Shown here piece after piece: positions 31,478-34,390 of a DNA stretch of 34,390 bases. Below the pieces are notes generated by a model, which ran no database searches, had not been told where the DNA came from, and saw only the letters and a list, made by a program, of their open reading frames with translations. The DNA is taken from NCBI RefSeq assembly GCF_004803505.1, contig NZ_SSWH01000017.1, positions 1 through 34,390 on the forward strand. The letters are read 5' to 3'. The first letter of the stretch is position 1. Each line of letters begins with the position of its first letter. This stretch comes from Arthrobacter echini. Its GTDB lineage: Bacteria; Actinomycetota; Actinomycetes; Actinomycetales; Micrococcaceae. A program made the translations under genes and the position numbers.

Positions 31478-31732
31478 GCGTCTAGTTCCTTGCCCTGACT
31501 CTGGTTAATCGCGCTGGTGAACTGCTGCCGCGAATGACGTCGCGCGATGATGCTGATGAGTGCTGCGCCAGCCGTAATCCTGTGAAGTTTCCTGGTGAGC
31601 GCGAGACGATAACCCGACCCGTGTGGGTGCGCTCCTCGGAGCTATGGTGCTGACACAGCGGAAATAGCCGGTGCCCTACGAATTAACCGATAGGGGCATC
31701 CACTCTGCGTATCGGCGGTGGTGGTTGAGGAC

Positions 31733-31948
31733 TCAGGTGCCGACGACGGTGTACCCGGCGGTCTCGACGGCTTTTCGCAGCGCACCCGGCTCAGGTTCCA
31801 CGTCGGCTGTGACTGCTGCTGTAGAGACCCCACCCACGTTGAGCTGCACATCGACTTCTTCGACCCCGGGCACGTCAGAGAGTTCCTCCATGACCGACGA
31901 AACGCAGTGGCCGCAGGTCATGCCGGTGATGTTGATGGTCGTTTGCAT
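31733..31948 (-). CDS. copZ: Copper chaperone CopZ (heavy-metal-associated domain)
   Basis: A 71-residue single HMA domain, the standard size of CopZ/Atx1 chaperones, which carry Cu(I) in the cytoplasm to CopA. The metal loop is GMTCGHCVSSV, with Cys12 and Cys15. The fold order beta-alpha-beta-beta-alpha-beta ends with LRKAVETAGYTVVG. ATG 31948 has GAGAGAAGA just upstream; an earlier in-frame start adds nine unsupported residues. It lies between csoR and copA on the same strand, so all three are probably expressed from the CsoR-controlled promoter. Confidence 0.93.
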   Translation of the reverse strand: MQTTINITGMTCGHCVSSVMEELSDVPGVEEVDVQLNVGGVSTAAVTADVEPEPGALRKAVETAGYTVVGT

Positions 31949-32038
31949 GGGATCTTCTCTCTCTGGACGAAGCATGATGTGAGACGAACTTTATGATCTA
32001 CAAGCTGTAGTGCTGCTCACGAGCCTGGTGATCGACTA

Positions 32039-32359
32039 TTAGCGAAGCAGTCGGCTGATCGCGTCGGTCGCTTCCTTGACCTTTGCGTTGACGGCGACGG
32101 AATCCCCTGACGCGGTTGATTCATGGGCCGCTCCGACGACACAGTGCGCGATGTGCTCTTCGAGCAGACCGATGCTCACCGCGTGAAGGGCCTTATTGAT
32201 GGCCGCGACCTGGGTGAGGATGTCAATGCAGTACTTGTCCTCATCGACCATGCGGGCAATGCCGCGCACCTGGCCCTCAATGCGCTTGAGCCTGCGGAGG
32301 TAGGCGTCCTTATCAGCGGTGTATCCCCACTCAACAGAAGCCTCAATTTCGGTGATCAC
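32039..32359 (-). CDS. csoR: Copper-sensing repressor CsoR (DUF156 family)
   Basis: A 106-residue all-helical regulator. LRRLKRIEGQVRGIARMV is the family signature. The Cu(I) ligands fit the CsoR pattern exactly: Cys44, His69 and Cys73, with the same spacing (25 and 4) as Cys36-His61-Cys65 of the Mycobacterium tuberculosis protein. This separates it from the formaldehyde (FrmR) and nickel (RcnR) relatives. The apo form binds GC-rich palindromes and represses; Cu(I) releases it. GTG 32359 follows GAAAGGA. A TACCCC-ACA-GGGGTA operator lies directly upstream, so it regulates itself and copZ-copA. Two similar sites elsewhere in the window are likely further targets. Confidence 0.96.
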   Translation of the reverse strand: MITEIEASVEWGYTADKDAYLRRLKRIEGQVRGIARMVDEDKYCIDILTQVAAINKALHAVSIGLLEEHIAHCVVGAAHESTASGDSVAVNAKVKEATDAISRLLR

Positions 32360-32380
32360 GTCGTTCCTTTCAACAGTAAA

Positions 32381-32401
32381 AATATATACCCCACAGGGGT
32401 A
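32381..32401 (-). promoter_or_regulatory. CsoR operator overlapping the csoR-copZ-copA promoter
   Basis: TACCCC-ACA-GGGGTA spans 32387-32401, with perfect 6-bp arms. On the minus strand its final TA begins TATATA (32388-32383), a fair -10 box, with TTGTTT about 16 bases upstream as a possible -35. It lies about 28 bp ahead of the csoR start codon. This is the reference copy for two more sites in the window. Confidence 0.8.
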
Positions 32402-32539
32402 TCTAAACAAGGGGCGAAGTGAGATCTTCTCCACGTGTTAATCATCCCCTGTTCCGTTCGGAAGAACCGCCTTGCGCCCCCGGATGACCGGGTCACCGGA
32501 ACCCCCTAGGTGTCGCAGGCCACGGCGAATCTGCTTCCA

Positions 32540-32560
32540 CGCACTGTCCTACCCAGTGCG
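32540..32560. repeat. Inverted repeat CGCACTG-N7-CAGTGCG upstream of the peptidase promoter
   Basis: CGCACTG (32540-32546) and CAGTGCG (32554-32560) are exact inverses and lie about 40 bp before the -35 box of the peptidase gene. This may be an operator for an additional regulator. No T-run follows. Confidence 0.4.
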
Positions 32561-32601
32561 GCGTGTCGTCTCCGACATACCCCACGCTTCGTTACCTCCG
32601 C

Positions 32602-32631
32602 GTGACATTTGATACCAGCGGGGGGTATTCT
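32602..32631 (+). promoter_or_regulatory. Candidate promoter of the LysM-NlpC/P60 gene with a third CsoR-like site
   Basis: GTGACA (32602-32607) and TATTCT (32626-32631) are 18 bases apart. Within the spacer, TACCAG-CGG-GGGGTA (32613-32627) has the same 15-bp layout as the csoR operator, with a perfect right arm and a left arm matching at four of six positions. As at the two other sites, its terminal TA begins the -10 box. Copper control of this promoter is therefore plausible but weaker in sequence. Confidence 0.5.
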
Positions 32632-32661
32632 CATCCAGTGTTCTTAGCACCAGCTGGAACA

Positions 32662-32860
32662 CTCCCGAGCAGAATGCCGAGTCCTGCCGCTGCCTGGGAT
32701 ACGTCCGCTCATATCCGTATGGCAGGAACGGGGGACCCAAGATGTACGGGCCACAACCAGTGGCCCTTGGGGTTAAGTCGCTTTCATTTCCGTCCCTAGG
32801 ACTGAAGCGGCCGGGTGAACTCCCATCCGAACCCGACAGCTCACCCCGCAGGCATGGGAG
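32662..32860 (+). promoter_or_regulatory. c-di-AMP riboswitch (ydaO/yuaA class)
   Basis: The leader has the hallmark conserved blocks of this class: CAGGAACGGGGGACCCAA (32723-32740), TGGGGTTAAGTCG-type sequence near 32775, and CCGAACCCGACAGCTCACC (32827-32845). The ends pair: CTCCC/ATGCC (32662-32678) with GGCAT/GGGAG (32851-32860). It ends 13 bases before the start codon of a cell-wall peptidase gene, the classic context in Actinomycetota. The ligand c-di-AMP turns expression off in known members. Confidence 0.9.
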
Positions 32861-32873
32861 AGGCAACCAACGC

Positions 32874-33755
32874 ATGTCACGTGTCATTTCTGCGCGCCAC
32901 CGCGCCACCGTCAACCACTCAATCGCCCTTGAAGGACTGTCCTTCTCCGCGAAGACCGGCGCTGTTGCGCTGGGCAAGCCGGCCATCATCGCTGCTGCGA
33001 CCGGCGGCATCGTCCTCGCAGTAGGAGTTCCCGCCCAGGCTGGCACCTACACCCAGGAAGCAGCCGGCACCGCTATCCAGGCGCCCGCCGCTGCAGCAGC
33101 CGGTGTTCACACCGTCGTTGCAGGTGACACCCTCGGCGGTATCGCTGCCCTGTATGACGTCAACCTGAACACACTCCTGGCGCAGAACGGTCTGTCCTAT
33201 GCCTCGGTCCTCTACCCGGGCCAGCAGATCACCCTCACGGGCGCTTCAGCTGCATTGACGTGGGCACCGGCCGCCGTGAGCCCCGCCGCAGCACCGACAA
33301 CCGAAGTCTCCTACATCATCCCGGCAGCCCCGGCCCCTGCAGCAGCCGTTGCTCCCGTAGCAGCTCAGTCCGGTTACTCCTTGACTTCGTCTGCTATTGC
33401 CCCTATCCAGCAGTCGGGGCCCGTCAGTGACGCCGCAGCAGGTGGTGTCGGTGCAGCTCTGGTCGCCTCGGCCTACAGCCAGCTAGGCTCCATCCAGGAC
33501 TGCACGATCCTCGTCGAACAGGCCCTGCGTTCAATCGGCAAGGACGTAGGAGATCTGGGACCGACGCAGTTCTACCAGTACGGCACTGTCGTCTCCACGC
33601 CAGCCCCCGGTGACCTGGTCATCCGCCCCGGCCACATCGGCATCTACGTCGGCAACGGCGAAGTCATCAGCAGCGGCATGAACGGTGCGAACCTCACCAT
33701 CAAGCACCCACTGTCGGACCTGGCCGGTTCGTCCTTCGTGCGGGTCAACGGCTAA
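32874..33755 (+). CDS. Secreted LysM and NlpC/P60 (C40) peptidoglycan endopeptidase
   Basis: A 293-residue exported protein. A long signal region ends near PAQAGTYT (cleavage about residue 56). A LysM peptidoglycan-binding domain spans residues 78-122 (HTVVAGDTLGGIAALY, then LYPGQQITL). An Ala/Pro linker follows, then an NlpC/P60 domain with catalytic Cys210 (SIQDCTILVEQAL) and His254 (RPGHIGIYVG). Canonical domains read 'DCSG-x-V', so the Cys motif here is variant. Such enzymes cut peptide stems of the wall, aiding growth or resuscitation. I chose ATG 32874 because it sits just after the riboswitch and follows GGGAGAGG; an upstream start at 32742 would lie inside the riboswitch. Control by c-di-AMP is strongly indicated, and control by copper is possible. 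Confidence 0.92.
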   Translation: MSRVISARHRATVNHSIALEGLSFSAKTGAVALGKPAIIAAATGGIVLAVGVPAQAGTYTQEAAGTAIQAPAAAAAGVHTVVAGDTLGGIAALYDVNLNTLLAQNGLSYASVLYPGQQITLTGASAALTWAPAAVSPAAAPTTEVSYIIPAAPAPAAAVAPVAAQSGYSLTSSAIAPIQQSGPVSDAAAGGVGAALVASAYSQLGSIQDCTILVEQALRSIGKDVGDLGPTQFYQYGTVVSTPAPGDLVIRPGHIGIYVGNGEVISSGMNGANLTIKHPLSDLAGSSFVRVNG

Positions 33756-33793
33756 TACTGATCGATGTGGATGTCGTCTCCATAGACTGAGAG

Positions 33794-33831
33794 AGCGGCA
33801 GGCGCCCTGAACGGGGGTGCCTGCCGCTTTT
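33794..33831 (+). terminator. Rho-independent terminator of the peptidase gene
   Basis: AGCGGCAGGC (33794-33803) pairs perfectly with GCCTGCCGCT (33819-33828), with further pairing of CCC with GGG inside. TTTTATT follows. It lies about 40 bp beyond the stop codon. Confidence 0.9.
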
Positions 33832-33849
33832 ATTCTGCCCAGATACAAC

Positions 33850-33868
33850 GAGCACGCCTTGCGTGCTC
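33850..33868. terminator. Short perfect hairpin, possible terminator
   Basis: GAGCACGC (33850-33857), a CTT loop, and GCGTGCTC (33861-33868) form an 8-bp perfect stem. The following CTTATAAAT is only moderately T-rich, so the role is uncertain. Confidence 0.35.
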
Positions 33869-34052
33869 CTTATAAATGTTGATTCGCCTGAACTGAACCG
33901 CTCTGGTTCTTGCCAATAGTGACTCTTCCTCTGGTCTCATCCAAGGGGAGGGGGGACCGGTGCCTGCGTCTAGGCTCTGACGGTGCTCACTGAAATTCCC
34001 CAGTTCTGCTTGTTGAAGTTCCTCACTCCGGGTCGCTCCGCTGCATGAGGCG

Positions 34053-34104
34053 GGCCTCCCTCGATGCTGGTGGTCTCTGACCACTCACCAGCTCGAGGGA
34101 GGCC
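34053..34104 (+). repeat. Long hairpin upstream of an IstA-like remnant
   Basis: GGCCTCCCTCGA (34053-34064) pairs exactly with TCGAGGGAGGCC (34093-34104). An inner GCTGGTG/CACCAGC pairing extends it. A pyrimidine-rich CTCTTCTC follows, then the ATG of the truncated IstA. It may be an IS end structure that blocks read-through transcription into the transposase gene. Confidence 0.6.
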
Positions 34105-34112
34105 CTCTTCTC

Positions 34113-34280
34113 ATGCTTTCAGAGGAGGACGACGTGGACATCCACGCGCTCAAACGGCAGGGCATGACGATCAGCGAGATCGCCCGCCGCACCCACCATG
34201 ACCGCAAGACGATCCGGGCGTATCTGTCCGGGAAACGGGCACCCGGCGTCCGCCAGCGGGCGACCCCGGACTCGTGTTAG
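34113..34280 (+). pseudogene. IS21-family IstA, N-terminal 55 residues only
   Basis: The frame from ATG 34113 reads DIHALKRQGMTISEIARR, then THHDRKTIRAYLSGKRAPG. This is the helix-turn-helix start typical of one IS21 IstA subgroup, different from the istA at 26-28 kb. It stops at 34280, where a full IstA would continue for over 400 residues. Tandem terminal repeats follow directly. I infer an element that lost its interior and kept the transposase start and one end. GAGGAGG-type purines occur after the ATG and none strongly before. Confidence 0.7.
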
Positions 34281-34281
34281 C

Positions 34282-34374
34282 GGCCATGAAAAACTGCCCA
34301 TAGGCGGCCACGGAAGTGCCCACTGACGGCCAGGAGCACTGCCCGTTGGTGGCCATGAGATCTGCCCACTTCTT
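34282..34374. repeat. Four degenerate tandem repeats, end of a decayed IS21 element
   Basis: Units starting GGCCA and carrying TGCCC occur at 34282, 34306, 34328 and 34351 (periods 24, 22 and 23): GGCCATGAAAAACTGCCC, GGCCACGGAAGTGCCC, GGCCAGGAGCACTGCCC and GGCCATGAGATCTGCCC. Arrays of such units are known at IS21-family ends, where IstA binds. They follow the truncated IstA directly. Confidence 0.7.
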
Positions 34375-34390
34375 GTTTGGAACCCCGACC

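Larger units (their letters stand above)
33756..34112. other. Intergenic region after the peptidase gene
   Basis: Apart from three hairpins annotated separately, I see no gene. A purine-rich patch (GGGGAGGGGGGACC near 33,943) and a Pro/Leu-poor mixture follow. The stretch is probably a mix of vector-neutral and old mobile DNA. Confidence 0.35.

Noticed and set aside
32742..32873. Upstream start of the C40 peptidase at 32742
   Set aside because: It would translate through the conserved core of the c-di-AMP riboswitch. The ATG at 32874 follows the riboswitch and precedes a normal signal peptide.
34282..34374. Short regularly spaced repeats that might be a CRISPR array
   Set aside because: The units are degenerate and directly adjacent (22-24 base period), without unique spacers, and follow a truncated IstA. 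They fit IS21 end repeats.

Overview
The window looks like an accessory region (plasmid or genomic island) of a high-GC Gram-positive bacterium of the Actinomycetota, perhaps Micrococcales/Micrococcaceae. The grounds are high GC with frequent GTG starts, DUF3093, DUF305 and DUF6153-like proteins, a LysM-C40 peptidase behind a c-di-AMP riboswitch, and IS21, ISL3 and IS256 elements. The taxonomic call is an inference from gene content only.

Layout. 1-5.6 kb is a mobile zone: an ISL3 end, a GNAT acetyltransferase, two serine recombinases, an Abi_2 (AbiF-like) abortive-infection gene cut by a complete ISL3 element with an 8-bp target duplication, and an IS256 transposase remnant. 5.7-7.0 kb holds an APC permease. 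7.3-15.5 kb (minus strand) is a copper and thiol-redox envelope cluster: a DUF6153-like protein, a Met-rich DUF305 lipoprotein, an F510_1955-type repeat lipoprotein, CcdA, a TlpA-like thioredoxin, ResB, a small membrane protein, Lgt, DUF3093 and a small membrane protein. 15.9-24.1 kb (plus strand) is a tightly overlapping complex I-like operon: nuoA, one soluble protein that looks like a degenerate NuoB-NuoD fusion with a Met/His-rich linker, then nuoH, J, K, L, M and N. No nuoC, E, F, G or I is present. 24.5-25.3 kb encodes a two-TM potassium channel. 25.4-27.9 kb is an IS21-family element. 27.9-28.9 kb is gene-poor debris with a perfect 16-bp inverted repeat. 29.0-32.4 kb (minus strand) is csoR-copZ-copA. 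32.6-33.8 kb is a LysM-NlpC/P60 peptidase behind a c-di-AMP riboswitch. The right edge holds a decayed IS21 remnant with tandem terminal repeats.

How the parts may work together. CsoR, CopZ and CopA form a classical Cu(I) sensing and export unit. A 15-bp palindrome (TACCCC-N3-GGGGTA) overlaps the csoR promoter. A second copy precedes the DUF6153/DUF305 cluster and a third, weaker copy precedes the peptidase. In all three the terminal TA of the palindrome forms the first two bases of a -10 box, so a small CsoR regulon is likely. The divergently transcribed complex I-like operon has three separate Met- or Met/His-rich segments (the fusion linker, a NuoJ membrane segment and the NuoN N-terminus). 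It has also lost several residues normally conserved in complex I. I infer a copper-associated, NADH-independent complex I-like membrane machine. This is the most novel element of the window, and its function is unproven.
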